A stretch of DNA of 64,000 nt from CAXOVX01 sp964213345 (GCA_964213345.1 CAXOVX010000055.1:1-64000), one strand, 5' to 3'. Counted from the stretch's first letter, positions 1 to 9,496 are shown. Made by a program: numbers and translations. Notes: generated by a model from the sequence alone, not told the origin.

Positions 1-170
1 CTTGAAACCTACTAAACCTGCCATCAATACTTCGTTCTAATCCCAAACTGGAGTTGTAAGCTGAGGTCAATCTATAGTATTAGCATAAAAACTATTTTGT
101 ACATTTTTGCCTAAAATTTATTCATTTTCAAGTGGTAGTTACGCTACTTTTTTGGTGTTTTTGTGCGATT

Positions 171-288
171 ACACCAACTTCTTCTTTTAACCCTGTGCTG
201 TGGATTCAGGTTTAGTCATGTAGATTACCGCTCTTTTGCCCTCACCATTGCGCTTCTAGTGCTCATTTAAAAATGGAACTTGGTACTA
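171..288 (-). repeat. MITE-like dispersed repeat, copy A
   Basis: One of ten related miniature elements in this window. The left end reads ACACCAACTT and the right end AACTTGGTACTA, a degenerate version of the family ends TAATACCAATTCCC and its complement. The internal blocks GGATTCAGG, TAGTCATGTAG and CTCACCATTGCGC are shared with the copies at 37.9, 44.3 and 55.8 kb in this orientation. It lies downstream of virD4 and has no coding potential of its own. Confidence 0.7.
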
Positions 289-492
289 TTTTTTTTCGAA
301 ACTTGCTTATGCAAGGAGCATATTAGATATACATGAGGATTCGAGCATTGTAGTGATGCAGCAGTTCGTGGTAAAAACAGAACTTCGGAGAGAAGTCCAC
401 TGCACGAAGGTGAACACCAAGAAGTATATTTAGCTTGCGTGAGTGAATTTAGTATCGATGTAGAATCCCTTTTTTACTTGTTGCCTACTTTT
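289..492. other. Non-coding spacer with a MITE-associated block
   Basis: No gene is visible. Bases about 335-401 hold a block (GATTCGAGCATTG, then GCAGTTCGTGGTAAAA and GAGAGAAGTC) that recurs in diverged form right beside the MITE copies at 40.1 kb (GCAGTTCGTAGTAAAA, GAAAGAAGTC) and 57.9 kb (GATTCGAGCACTGG). It may be an extension of the same repeat or a second repeat family linked to it. Confidence 0.4.
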
Positions 493-2283
493 TTATGAAG
501 TGGCATTTCCTTCAGCAGCTGTTTCTCCTTTCTTACTTGGTTGTGGTCTATTCTTCTTGGGATCATAGGGTTCCTGTTGAGGTATTGGCATTGGCTTTAA
601 TAGCCTGTTTTTGAATATTTTATCCTCAAAATACTTTATCTTACTTGTTTTTATAGGGGGAAATGATTCTATTAGAATAATCTGCTCATCTCTTGGTAAA
701 GATATAACTTCTTGCGGTAATAGCAGGGCTCTTTGCACATTAGAAACATTAAGCGTTCTCGAAGCGGGATTAAAGTCTAAAAATTTTGGCTTGCCAGCTG
801 ATACTTGCTCTACTGTTTTATTACCACACAATTGGGAAATTAGATTTGCCGTGTCCATATTGTTTGCAGCAAATGTAATACGATATGTAGAGTTTGACAA
901 AAAAGAATTCATTCCATGCTCCTCATAAATTCCTTTGAGCTGCTGCGTATCTTGAATAATCAAGAAAAGACGTACGTGATATCCTCTGAAGTATGCTATG
1001 CCAGTCATAAACTGTTCCATCTTTCCTAGTGTGGGGAACTCATCCATCATAAACATCACACCATAAGGATCTTCTGCGCTTGGTAATTTTCGTGATAGAA
1101 ATTCAGTTGCCTGCTGGTAAAATACTTGCATTAACACTTGTAAGCGTTTCAAATTATCTGGTGTCAGCCCAACGTAAATTGTAGTTTTTTCCCTCTTCAA
1201 GTTTAATACATTAAAATCGCTAGTCGCGGTAGCAGTGTCAATAAGCGGGTTAGCCCACAATTCAAGACCGGAGTTTAATGTAGAAATAACACCAGAACGC
1301 TCTTTATCAGCTTTTTGCAAGAAGGCTGCTAAATTCATGTATGCTACTGGATGGATAAGATTACCCATAGTATCCAGCACCACAGCTAAATTATATATAA
1401 CATCATCACTGCGTAGTGTACGCACTACTTCACCAAACGATTGAACCTTGTTTGGATCTGCAATTAGGTACAATATTACCCCAACGAGTAAAGTTCTTGC
1501 CTCATTTTCCCAAAACTCTCTCTTCGGTATAACAAGATTGGCAATTTTTTGCACATCATCAACCATTTGCCCTGGCTTCTCACTAACCCAATCTATTGGA
1601 TTATAGCAGTGCGTGTACCCATCTGGATCAGCGGGGCTCCATACATAAACCTTTTGCCCCATCTTTTCCCGCCATCCACTGGTCAACTGGTAGTTTTCTA
1701 ATTTTATATCGTGTACTACAACAGAGTCTTCCCAATATAGTAAATTAGGAATCACAAACCCCACACCTTTACCTGATCCAGTAGGTGCAAATAGCAATGC
1801 ATGCTGATATCCAGAAGCTACTAAAAATCCATTTTTATCCTTTCCTATTAGCATACCATCTTTGACACGCAATTGCGCTCTTTTGATATCCTCTTCTGTG
1901 GCCCAATGCGCTTCTCCATGAACTGATTCTGCTTTTTTAAATGGTCTTAATGCATATAAACTGGCTCTATATTTGAAAATCAATATCAGATAAATGCCAA
2001 GTGGCATTATGATACTGAGTAAAAAACGTGCTATGAAATAGTTATGATAGTTGGGATAGTATATATATTGTTCGAAACTTGCTATATACCATTTACCAAA
2101 AACAAAAAGCATCTTGAATGGTATCAATGACTTTAACGTGTTTAGTAATGACTGGGTAAGCAACGCGGGGGTCTCGGTAGCAATGAACACCACGCCGCTG
2201 ATATAAACGCTACACACTGCACCCAGAACGAATAGCGTCACCCCTAGCATTGTATTGCGCACTGTATTCGAGAAATCCTTCAT
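493..2283 (-). CDS. virD4: Type IV secretion coupling ATPase VirD4
   Basis: Inner-membrane hexameric ATPase that recruits substrates to a VirB-type IV secretion channel. The 596 residues have two N-terminal hydrophobic segments (about 12-35 and 83-104), then the cytoplasmic TraG/VirD4 domain with Walker A APTGSGKG near residue 166 and Walker B FMMDEFPTLGKM near 415. Length and order match rickettsial VirD4. In Rickettsia virD4 usually follows virB8-virB11; here the upstream neighbour on the same strand is murE, 415 bp away, so it is separated from that cluster or its partners lie outside the window. The C-terminal tail is proline- and lysine-rich, as is common in the family. Confidence 0.95.
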   Translation of the reverse strand: MKDFSNTVRNTMLGVTLFVLGAVCSVYISGVVFIATETPALLTQSLLNTLKSLIPFKMLFVFGKWYIASFEQYIYYPNYHNYFIARFLLSIIMPLGIYLILIFKYRASLYALRPFKKAESVHGEAHWATEEDIKRAQLRVKDGMLIGKDKNGFLVASGYQHALLFAPTGSGKGVGFVIPNLLYWEDSVVVHDIKLENYQLTSGWREKMGQKVYVWSPADPDGYTHCYNPIDWVSEKPGQMVDDVQKIANLVIPKREFWENEARTLLVGVILYLIADPNKVQSFGEVVRTLRSDDVIYNLAVVLDTMGNLIHPVAYMNLAAFLQKADKERSGVISTLNSGLELWANPLIDTATATSDFNVLNLKREKTTIYVGLTPDNLKRLQVLMQVFYQQATEFLSRKLPSAEDPYGVMFMMDEFPTLGKMEQFMTGIAYFRGYHVRLFLIIQDTQQLKGIYEEHGMNSFLSNSTYRITFAANNMDTANLISQLCGNKTVEQVSAGKPKFLDFNPASRTLNVSNVQRALLLPQEVISLPRDEQIILIESFPPIKTSKIKYFEDKIFKNRLLKPMPIPQQEPYDPKKNRPQPSKKGETAAEGNATS

Positions 2284-2698
2284 GCTCGAAAATCTTTACT
2301 TATCCCTTGTAATTTAAACATTGTAAAACTCCTTTTGGGAAAGAGTATATGAAATACAAACAAAGTGAAATATAAAATTTTGACTTTTATGATGAAAGCG
2401 GACTATCCAGCCCAATAAGATATGCAATATGGATACTATAATCTATGTGGTTATCCAATAATGCGACAATATAATGCATTAGTCTGCATGAAGATGCCAG
2501 TGCACCGATAAATCCCATATCCTATTGGTTAATACCGATAATATACCGCTAGCAGCACGTATGGTACGGATTTTCATACCCTATACTTGGTATGAAAGTA
2601 TAGCTAGTTTGCTCATTGTGATTATCTAAATTACACACTGTATTACTACGGTGCAATAAGAAGCGTAGTGGAAATTAATGGCCTCGATAATACCTAAT
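2284..2698. other. Intergenic spacer murE-virD4 with interlocked inverted repeats
   Basis: No coding sequence is apparent in 415 bp. The notable content is at 2572-2603: TTTCATACC (2572-2580) pairs with GGTATGAAA (2589-2597), while the intervening CTATACTT (2581-2588) pairs with AAGTATAG (2596-2603). The two stems interlock and share two bases, so they are mutually exclusive hairpins or a compact pseudoknot. Being between murE and virD4, it could act as a terminator or attenuator for virD4; this is inference. Confidence 0.5.
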
Positions 2699-4216
2699 TT
2701 ATTGGCAATTTGGTAAAGTGGCAGATTTAATACATTCTTTGTCGCAAAAATAAAGTTTTTTATTACCGATAATTTGGTATTGCTCATGTCCTTTGCCAGC
2801 TACTAATAGTACGTCATTTGGTTGAAGATTTTTGATTCCGTACTGGATTGCACTACCTCTATCCGCGATTTCTATTGCATTTGGAGCTGTCTCAATGATT
2901 TGTGCTCTAATTTTTGCTGAATCCTCATTACGTGGATTATCATCGGTAATTACAATTACATCTGCCAATTCATTTGCTATTCCCCCCATTATTTGGCGTT
3001 TTCCCCGATCTCTATCACCACCACATCCAAATATTACCCATAATTTCCCATCATTTTTTACCAAATTTCTCAATTCCTTTAACGCCAATTTTAATCCATC
3101 TGGTGTATGTGCATAATCTACATAGATTTGCAGTCCTGTGTTAGGTTCGGTACGAACAATTTCCATCCTACCTGGTACTTCATGCAATAAAGGTATAATT
3201 TTTGCTATGTGCTTCATATTTAGCCCTACCGATATGCATAGCCCTATGCTGCACAGAAGGTTATAAATTTGAAATTCTCCTACCAGCTTACAATGTATCG
3301 CGTATGTAATTCCTAGTACTTCAATTTTAATACTTTCTCCCATGCTATAGTTTAGCAATCGTAATGTTTTTGCTTCTTTGCCATAGTCTAGCATTTTTAA
3401 TTGATAACGTTGGCATATAGATTGCAGCTTGTTGTATTCACTAATATCTGCGTTGATTACAGCATGGGCTGATGTATGTCTTGGTAAAATTTCTGAAAAT
3501 AAACGCAATTTACTGTCTAGGTAATTATCCATAGTTGAATGATAATCTAAGTGGTCACGGGTTAGATTAGTAAAAGCTGCTGCAGAAAACTTAACATGAT
3601 CTAACCTGTACTGGTATAATCCGTGACTTGAAGCTTCTACTGCTACGTATGCATAACCATCATCTGCTAATTTTTTCAACGTGGCGTGAAGTGTCTCATG
3701 GTCGAGAGTTGTTAGCTGAGGGGTTTGGTTCTTTGGTTGATAAAGGGGGTTTAAAATCTTACAATCATTATAATTTTGTGAAAAAGTTAATACTCCTAAC
3801 GTTCCAATTGATGCACTTTTAAATCCAAGTTGACTACAAATTTGTCCGTAAAAATGCGCAACCGAGGTTTTACCATTTGTTCCGGTAACAGCTACCAGAT
3901 GTTGTGGTTGCTTTTTATAGAAAGCAGATAGTAAGTAACTTAAGGCGAATCTTGTATTATTGATATATATGTATGCAACATTTTCTTGTTTGATTGTTGA
4001 CACCGCTTCTGTAGATAAGACAATATACTTCGCACCATTGGCTACTGCTAATGAGATGTAATCTTCTCCGTTATGAGTCGCTCCCCTTATTGCTACGTAC
4101 ATATAGTTAGATCTGACGTTTTGGTGATTAGCAGTTATGCCGCTACAAAAACACAAAAATTTTTTTAAAGCAGAGAGATCATCGTTTATGTTCATATATA
4201 TAATTGCTTTTAGCAT
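2699..4216 (-). CDS. murE: UDP-MurNAc-L-Ala-D-Glu--2,6-diaminopimelate ligase
   Basis: Cytoplasmic Mur ligase that adds meso-diaminopimelate to UDP-MurNAc-L-Ala-D-Glu during peptidoglycan synthesis. The ATP-binding loop TGTNGKTS is at residues 111-118. The DNPRNED motif near residue 425 is the form associated with meso-DAP rather than lysine specificity. The C-terminal ligase domain has FGCGGDRDRGKR and GKGHEQYQ. At 505 residues it is full length. Two ATG starts are possible, at 4216 and 4195 (MNINDD); neither has a good Shine-Dalgarno. It is divergent from hflK. Its intactness suggests the organism retains at least part of the peptidoglycan pathway. Confidence 0.95.
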   Translation of the reverse strand: MLKAIIYMNINDDLSALKKFLCFCSGITANHQNVRSNYMYVAIRGATHNGEDYISLAVANGAKYIVLSTEAVSTIKQENVAYIYINNTRFALSYLLSAFYKKQPQHLVAVTGTNGKTSVAHFYGQICSQLGFKSASIGTLGVLTFSQNYNDCKILNPLYQPKNQTPQLTTLDHETLHATLKKLADDGYAYVAVEASSHGLYQYRLDHVKFSAAAFTNLTRDHLDYHSTMDNYLDSKLRLFSEILPRHTSAHAVINADISEYNKLQSICQRYQLKMLDYGKEAKTLRLLNYSMGESIKIEVLGITYAIHCKLVGEFQIYNLLCSIGLCISVGLNMKHIAKIIPLLHEVPGRMEIVRTEPNTGLQIYVDYAHTPDGLKLALKELRNLVKNDGKLWVIFGCGGDRDRGKRQIMGGIANELADVIVITDDNPRNEDSAKIRAQIIETAPNAIEIADRGSAIQYGIKNLQPNDVLLVAGKGHEQYQIIGNKKLYFCDKECIKSATLPNCQ

Positions 4217-4317
4217 TTTATACTGTTATATACTCTTGCAGGGGTTTAGTACATATTGATGTGTAGGAGGCAGTAGTGTGGAACGTCCATTAAATAGGGA
4301 AGAATGAAAGGAGAAAA

Positions 4318-4347
4318 ATGATTTATCGGTGCTGGTTGGTATGTTGA
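4318..4347 (+). CDS. Possible 9-residue leader peptide overlapping the hflK start
   Basis: A strong Shine-Dalgarno (AAAGGAG) precedes an ATG at 4318 that opens a nine-codon frame (MIYRCWLVC) ending in TGA at 4345-4347. The stop overlaps the in-frame hflK ATG at 4341. This could be a translationally coupled leader, or it could mean hflK once started here and was shifted. It is supported only by sequence layout. Confidence 0.3.
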   Translation: MIYRCWLVC

Positions 4348-5561
4348 ATTTGGAAATATTTGATAATCCTTGGGAGTCGAAGAATAAGGCTTCTCAAAAT
4401 AAAAAAAGTGACAATGAACCATCTGCAATTCATGATGCGGAGGAGTTGGTAAGAAAGAGCAAAGAGAAAATTATTGGTATGATATCCAAAAATACTGGTG
4501 GTAGCAATGGGTCAGAACATTGCAAGTTAAAGAGTGGTGATAATGGTGGCTATAAAATGTTCGGTGTTCGTAAACTTTTTGTTGTTGGAATAGTTGCATT
4601 GGTCATGGCTTGGCTTGCAACGGGATTTTATACCGTGGGGCCTGATGAAGCTGGTGTTGTTACGAAGTTTGGGAAATATAATCGTATCTCTACTTCTGGT
4701 TTAAATTACAAATTACCAGTGCCAATTGAAATGGTAGAAAAGATTAGTGTTACCCGCATGAACAAAGAATTTATAGGAACAAAATTTGTTGAAAAACTCT
4801 TGCCTACAGCATCACAACCTGGCAATGCTCAACAAGATGAGAGTGAGTTAACAATACCTGAAGAAAGCCAAATGTTGACTGCTGATGGTAACATAATAGA
4901 AATGCACTTTTTTGTGCAGTGGCGGATAAAAGATCCTCGTGATTACTTGTTCAATATAAAAGATGAATATGGAGCAAGCACTGTGAGAGCGAGTGCTGAG
5001 AGTGCAGTCCGTCAAGTAGTGGGAGTAGAGAAATTGTATGATGCGTTGTCTGAGCAACGTCAGGGCATAGAACAGAAAGCCAGAAAAATTTTACAAGATA
5101 CCTTAGACAGCTATGGTTCAGGTATTGAAATTACAAACCTTGGCATATTATATAGTTATGTTGCAGCTGAGGTACGTGATGCATATCGCGATGTTCAATC
5201 TGCAAAGGCTGATAAGGAGCGTTTGATAAATGAAGCTTATTCTTATAGAAATGATATCATCCCTAGAGCGCGAGGAGAGGCGCAATCACTTCTGGAAGAA
5301 GCTAAAGCTTATAGAGAGTCGGCCATATTGAGTGCTCAAGGTGAAGTTGAGAGATTTAACAAAGTATTTGTACAATACCAGAAGGCAAAAGATGTTACTC
5401 GTAAGCGTATATACATCGAAACTATGGAGTCTGTGTTGAAAAATATTGACAAAATCATAATAGATGATTCAACCCATGCGCGTCCTATCTTGCCGCTTAG
5501 TGATATTTTAGCGAAGAAAGGTAGGGTATCGGATGCAGCCAATGCAACAACCAATAAGTAA
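4341..5561 (+). CDS. hflK: HflK, SPFH-family regulator of FtsH protease
   Basis: Membrane-anchored SPFH/band-7 protein that forms the periplasmic HflKC complex around FtsH and modulates membrane-protein turnover. An acidic/basic cytoplasmic N-terminus precedes one transmembrane helix (about residues 78-97), followed by TVGPDEAGVVTKFGKY, the typical start of the SPFH domain, then an alanine/glutamate-rich helix (RARGEAQSLLEEAKAYRES). A GTG start at 4329 is also possible; ATG 4341 is chosen because of the coupled mini-ORF. The next gene is hflC, 30 bp away on the same strand. Both genes are intact. Confidence 0.93.
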   Translation: MLNLEIFDNPWESKNKASQNKKSDNEPSAIHDAEELVRKSKEKIIGMISKNTGGSNGSEHCKLKSGDNGGYKMFGVRKLFVVGIVALVMAWLATGFYTVGPDEAGVVTKFGKYNRISTSGLNYKLPVPIEMVEKISVTRMNKEFIGTKFVEKLLPTASQPGNAQQDESELTIPEESQMLTADGNIIEMHFFVQWRIKDPRDYLFNIKDEYGASTVRASAESAVRQVVGVEKLYDALSEQRQGIEQKARKILQDTLDSYGSGIEITNLGILYSYVAAEVRDAYRDVQSAKADKERLINEAYSYRNDIIPRARGEAQSLLEEAKAYRESAILSAQGEVERFNKVFVQYQKAKDVTRKRIYIETMESVLKNIDKIIIDDSTHARPILPLSDILAKKGRVSDAANATTNK

Positions 5562-5591
5562 TGTGCGTTTTTTACAACATAATAATATATA

Positions 5592-6485
5592 ATGATCATG
5601 AGTACGCGAGCTCTTTTTATAAGTGTTTTTATAATAGCGGTAGCCGGGTTTTTGCTGACTAGTTCCCTTTATATCCTGGATCAAAGGCAATATGCCTTAG
5701 TTTTACAATTTGGCGAGTCAGTGGGAACGAAATTTGAGCCAGGGCTAAAAATAAAGATTCCATTTATTCAGAAGGTTTTATTTTTTGATAACAGGATTCA
5801 GCACATAAGCTTTAATTCTGATGACGCGCGTGAAGTAGTGGCGGCAGATCAAAAGACTATGAAATTAGATGCTTTTGCTAAGTATAAAATTGTGAATCCA
5901 TTAAAATTTTACCAAGCTGTACAGAATGAACGAGCACTTAGGATAAGGATTGGCTCTGTCATAGAGTCTACTATACGTGAAGTAGTAGGAAGCATATATT
6001 TCGATGATGTAGTAGGAAATAAACGTGAAGAAATTATGAAAAATTTTACAAATGTTGCGAAAGAACAAATAAGCCAGTTTGGTGTAGAAGTAATAGACAT
6101 TAGAATTACAAGGTTAAGTTTGCCAGATAAAACTAAAAATTCTGTCTATGAAAGAATGCGTACTGATCGTGCTAAAGAAGCTATGGAAATTAGGGCACGT
6201 GGTGCTGAAGAAGCCAGTATTGTCAGGGCTACTGCCGAAAGAGAAAAGGTTATTATGCTTTCTGATGCAAAAAGACAAGCCGATATTTTAAAAGGTGAAG
6301 GTGAAGCCGAGGCAATAAAAACATTTGCTTTAACATTTAACCAAGATCCTGATTTTTTCAGTTTTTATCGGTCAATGCAGGCGTACAAAATTGCTCTAAA
6401 TAAAGACACTACTACGCTTATTATGGGTCCTGAAAATCAATTCTTAAATTACATAAGGCAGCCAACCAGCGAGGCAAAGAGGTAG
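5592..6485 (+). CDS. hflC: HflC, partner of HflK
   Basis: Second SPFH subunit of the HflKC complex that controls FtsH. The 297-residue protein has an N-terminal transmembrane segment (about 5-27, ending LYILDQRQYALVLQFGE), the band-7 domain and a charged coiled stretch with RARGAEEASIVRATAEREK. The start at 5592 (MIM) or 5598 (MSTRALF) cannot be settled. It follows hflK closely, as in most Proteobacteria. No degP-like gene follows, unlike the common alphaproteobacterial hflK-hflC-degP order. Confidence 0.94.
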   Translation: MIMSTRALFISVFIIAVAGFLLTSSLYILDQRQYALVLQFGESVGTKFEPGLKIKIPFIQKVLFFDNRIQHISFNSDDAREVVAADQKTMKLDAFAKYKIVNPLKFYQAVQNERALRIRIGSVIESTIREVVGSIYFDDVVGNKREEIMKNFTNVAKEQISQFGVEVIDIRITRLSLPDKTKNSVYERMRTDRAKEAMEIRARGAEEASIVRATAEREKVIMLSDAKRQADILKGEGEAEAIKTFALTFNQDPDFFSFYRSMQAYKIALNKDTTTLIMGPENQFLNYIRQPTSEAKR

Positions 6486-6650
6486 TACAGATGGGAAGAA
6501 TGTGGAGGTTCCCATTAGTCTGATAATCGAGATTTAAGTAAAATCTTGGGTTTTGCCGGAACTGTTGTTAGGTGAGTGTAATGAGGCTGCTTTATCGGTA
6601 TTAGCTGAAAAATAAAAATATTTTTTTTGCATCAAAGTACGAGTTGAACG

Positions 6651-7577
6651 ATGTATAGAAAACGAGCTGCAAGATCTAGGTCAAATACCTTATTTGGGAT
6701 TATTTTAACTTTGATGCACGCAGCATCTTTAGCTGTTATATATGTAGTCACTAAACAGCTAGTTTCTGTAATAGCTGCAGAGCAGGTGGCTTTCCTTTAT
6801 AAATTCAGCGTATTAATTGCAATAATTCCGTGGTGTTTAAAATGTGGAATCAAGAAGGTGTTACACACAAAAAGAATTGGTTTACATTTTGCGCGTGGTG
6901 TTTTTAGCATCATAGCAAATATTTGTTTTGTCTTTGCCCTGAAAGCTATTCCTACAGCTGATGCGGCAGTTATCACTTTTTTGGAGCCGCTACCCACATT
7001 GCTTATAGGCATTTTATATTTTAAGGAGTCTATAACTGCGTCCAAGATAGTATCAGTTGCTTGTGGTATAGTTGGTGCACTATTTGTCATACAGCCGGGG
7101 TTTAATGCATTTAATAGCAGTTATGTTTTTTTGTTATTTGCTCTTATTTGCTGGGCTATAAATAATTCTGTTATCAAAATACTAGGGGATACAGAAAAGA
7201 CTACTACACAGTTATTTTATACGACATTTTTTGGCTCTATACTGTCATTGCCATTGACTTTTCGATATAGCTGGGATGCTTTGAACGTAATTCATTTTAA
7301 ACATGTAGTAGTGTTGGCGGTATTTCACTTGATTCATGTTATAGCTTTTTTTAGAGCATTTAAATTTGCTGATGTCTCGACTATTATGCCTTTTGATTAC
7401 ACACGTCTAATATTTTCGGGGATTTTTGGATATTTTATATTAGGAGAGGTACCTGTAGGAGCTAAGTTATTAGGTTATATTTTTATTGTTAGTGGAAGTT
7501 TGTATCTAATTTATGGTGAAACGAAAAAGAGGAGATTAGGTGAAAAGGAGTTGAAAGTGGAGACTATAATTAGATAG
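6651..7577 (+). CDS. EamA/DMT-family transporter
   Basis: A 308-residue integral membrane protein with about ten hydrophobic segments arranged as two EamA repeats (FVFALKAIPTADAAVITFLEPL in the first half and FRAFKFADVSTIMPFDYTR in the second). It resembles drug/metabolite exporters and the Rickettsia S-adenosylmethionine transporter group, but the substrate cannot be read from the sequence. It starts at ATG 6651 after a purine-poor leader and stands alone. Its stop codon touches the first bases of a MITE copy, so that element may supply its 3' end or terminator. Confidence 0.85.
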   Translation: MYRKRAARSRSNTLFGIILTLMHAASLAVIYVVTKQLVSVIAAEQVAFLYKFSVLIAIIPWCLKCGIKKVLHTKRIGLHFARGVFSIIANICFVFALKAIPTADAAVITFLEPLPTLLIGILYFKESITASKIVSVACGIVGALFVIQPGFNAFNSSYVFLLFALICWAINNSVIKILGDTEKTTTQLFYTTFFGSILSLPLTFRYSWDALNVIHFKHVVVLAVFHLIHVIAFFRAFKFADVSTIMPFDYTRLIFSGIFGYFILGEVPVGAKLLGYIFIVSGSLYLIYGETKKRRLGEKELKVETIIR

Positions 7578-7706
7578 TACCAAATTTCATTCTTCGATGG
7601 ATACTAGAAGCACAAGGGGAGGGTGGAGGAGTGTAGTAAAAACTTAACGGACTAAACCTGAATCCTGCAGTGCGACAACGTGTCGTTATAAAGGTGATTT
7701 TGTATA
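7576..7706 (+). repeat. MITE-like dispersed repeat, copy B
   Basis: Starts AGTACCAAATTTC, directly on the TAG stop of the EamA transporter. It contains the family core (GAGGAGTGTAGTAAA, CCTGAATCCTGCAGTGCGACAACG) and ends near TTTTGTATA. It is more diverged at its ends than copies H or I. Confidence 0.65.
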
Positions 7707-7878
7707 ACTCCAATAGATTAGAGTGCTGGTACTATATGATGAGATTATGGTATTGGAGTTCCCTCGAGTGGGATTATGTAGGCAGTGAGAGGCTCTTTAG
7801 CAGTGTTGTAGTACTGGATTCATTAAAGTTTATGGTCTAGGCTAAGAAATTTGATAGCGCATTTCGCTTGATTTTGTG

Positions 7879-7884
7879 TATAAT
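7879..7884 (+). promoter_or_regulatory. Probable -10 element upstream of tig
   Basis: A perfect TATAAT hexamer lies 90 bp before the trigger factor ATG. The spacing to a recognisable -35 is not clear: TTGATA lies 22 bp upstream, which is longer than usual. It is the best promoter candidate in the 396-bp spacer. Confidence 0.35.
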
Positions 7885-7973
7885 GGATTAAATTTTACGA
7901 TATTGAGAAATTTTGCTATGTGTGGGTTTGTAGCAAAGTAAATGGTGGTTTATAATATACGAGGCAAATAAGT

Positions 7974-9353
7974 ATGGCAGTGAATGGACAAGTCGATGTA
8001 CCTATAATAGCGGGGGCACAAATTAAAATTATTAAGAATGAGTCTTTAAGTAGAGAATATAAGATAACTATACCTTCAGCTGAAATATTGAAAAAGGTTG
8101 ATGAGGAAGTAGCTCTTCAAGCAGGAACATTTAAACTGGCTGGATTTAGAGAAGGAAAAGTTCCTTTAAGTATTGTAAAGCGACAAATAGGGCAGCAAGT
8201 TCTGGCAAAGGAGATAGATAAGGTTATTGGAGAGGTGATAAACAAGATAGTGATTGAGAACGACCTATCTTTAGGTAACACTCCATCAGTGGATGTTGAA
8301 AGCTTCCAGCCAGAGGGAGAGTTAGTATGTAGCCTAAAATTTGAGCTACTGCCGGCAGTTCCTGCGATGAATTTTACTGATGAGAGATTAAAAATTGATG
8401 TATTAGAGCTAAAGATCACGGAACATGATATGAAGCAGGCTTATAACTCTGCTATAAAGATGATGACCAACTATGTTAATGCTGGTCCTGAACACGTAGC
8501 TAGGGTGGGAGATGCCGTGTTGATCGATTTTACAGGTAAAATTAACGGTGAAGAATTTGAAGGAAATAAGGCAAGTAGTATAAAGGTGACAATAGGTGAA
8601 GGGCAGTTTATTCCTGCATTTGAAGAAAAATTGATATCATTGAAAGAGGGAGATGAAAAATCTATAACGGTGTTGTTCCCAAAGGATTATCATAACCAAG
8701 AATTGGCCGAAAAAGAAGTGGTATTCGATATTAAAGTGCATGAAGTACTAAAACCAGAAGAAAACGTAGTAATTGACGATGAGCTTGTTAAAAAATTTGG
8801 CGTGGAGAATGTTGCTGTGTTTGATGAGATGCTGAAGCAAAAGATACATGCTGATTTTAATTTAATATCCAGATTACGCACTAAGAAATTGTTATTTGAT
8901 AAGATGGATAGTTTAATTGAGATGGAAGTTCCTGAAAAGATGGTAAATGCGGACCTGAGCGCTATGCGCAATGAAGTAAATGTAATGAAAGCGAAAAGTG
9001 CAAAGCTTGATAAAACCGATGCAGAGATAGAGCAAGAGTTGGTGAATATAGCACGTAGAAGGGTAAAATTAGGTTTGATATTGGCAAATATAGCTAGGCT
9101 TAATAATATCACTGTTACTGATACAGATATCGAGGATTCCAAAAAAAGCGAATTAGCAAGAAGACCAAATGAAGCAAAAGAAGTAGAGGCATTTTATAGC
9201 AATCTAGAAAATACCAATAGAATTAGAGGTGCAATGCTAGAGGAAAAAGTTGTCGATTTTATTTTGAGTAAGAGTCCTACCGCAAAGATTGAAGTTACTT
9301 CCACGGAATTTAATGAAAAATATGCGAAAGAGGTGCAAGATTTAGCTTCATAG
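7974..9353 (+). CDS. tig: Trigger factor, ribosome-associated chaperone/PPIase
   Basis: Binds ribosomal protein L23 at the exit tunnel and helps nascent chains fold. The 459-residue protein shows the ribosome-binding region with FREGKVPLSIVKRQ (the family GFRxGKxP signature is KLAGFREGKVP at about residues 53-63), a central FKBP-type domain (VGDAVLIDFTGKINGEEFEG) and a helical C-terminal chaperone domain. The N-terminus carries roughly twenty extra residues compared with the usual start near the ESLSREYKITIP stretch. clpP, clpX and lon, common neighbours elsewhere, are absent; rplF follows 143 bp downstream. Confidence 0.95.
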   Translation: MAVNGQVDVPIIAGAQIKIIKNESLSREYKITIPSAEILKKVDEEVALQAGTFKLAGFREGKVPLSIVKRQIGQQVLAKEIDKVIGEVINKIVIENDLSLGNTPSVDVESFQPEGELVCSLKFELLPAVPAMNFTDERLKIDVLELKITEHDMKQAYNSAIKMMTNYVNAGPEHVARVGDAVLIDFTGKINGEEFEGNKASSIKVTIGEGQFIPAFEEKLISLKEGDEKSITVLFPKDYHNQELAEKEVVFDIKVHEVLKPEENVVIDDELVKKFGVENVAVFDEMLKQKIHADFNLISRLRTKKLLFDKMDSLIEMEVPEKMVNADLSAMRNEVNVMKAKSAKLDKTDAEIEQELVNIARRRVKLGLILANIARLNNITVTDTDIEDSKKSELARRPNEAKEVEAFYSNLENTNRIRGAMLEEKVVDFILSKSPTAKIEVTSTEFNEKYAKEVQDLAS

Positions 9354-9496
9354 ATGGAAGGATTTTTTTTGTTTTAGAGAGTAATTTTTTGTTGACTTTT
9401 GAGTAAATTTTCTCTACAAGGCATAGAATGCCCGGGAGGCTTTGGGGATAAGGGGTTAGAAACTGAGGATGTGAGTGAAAGTGTAGGTTGTTTTTT

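Noticed and set aside
8690..9142. 150-codon open frame on the minus strand inside tig
   Set aside because: Ser/Thr-rich shadow of a well-conserved gene on the other strand; no family features.
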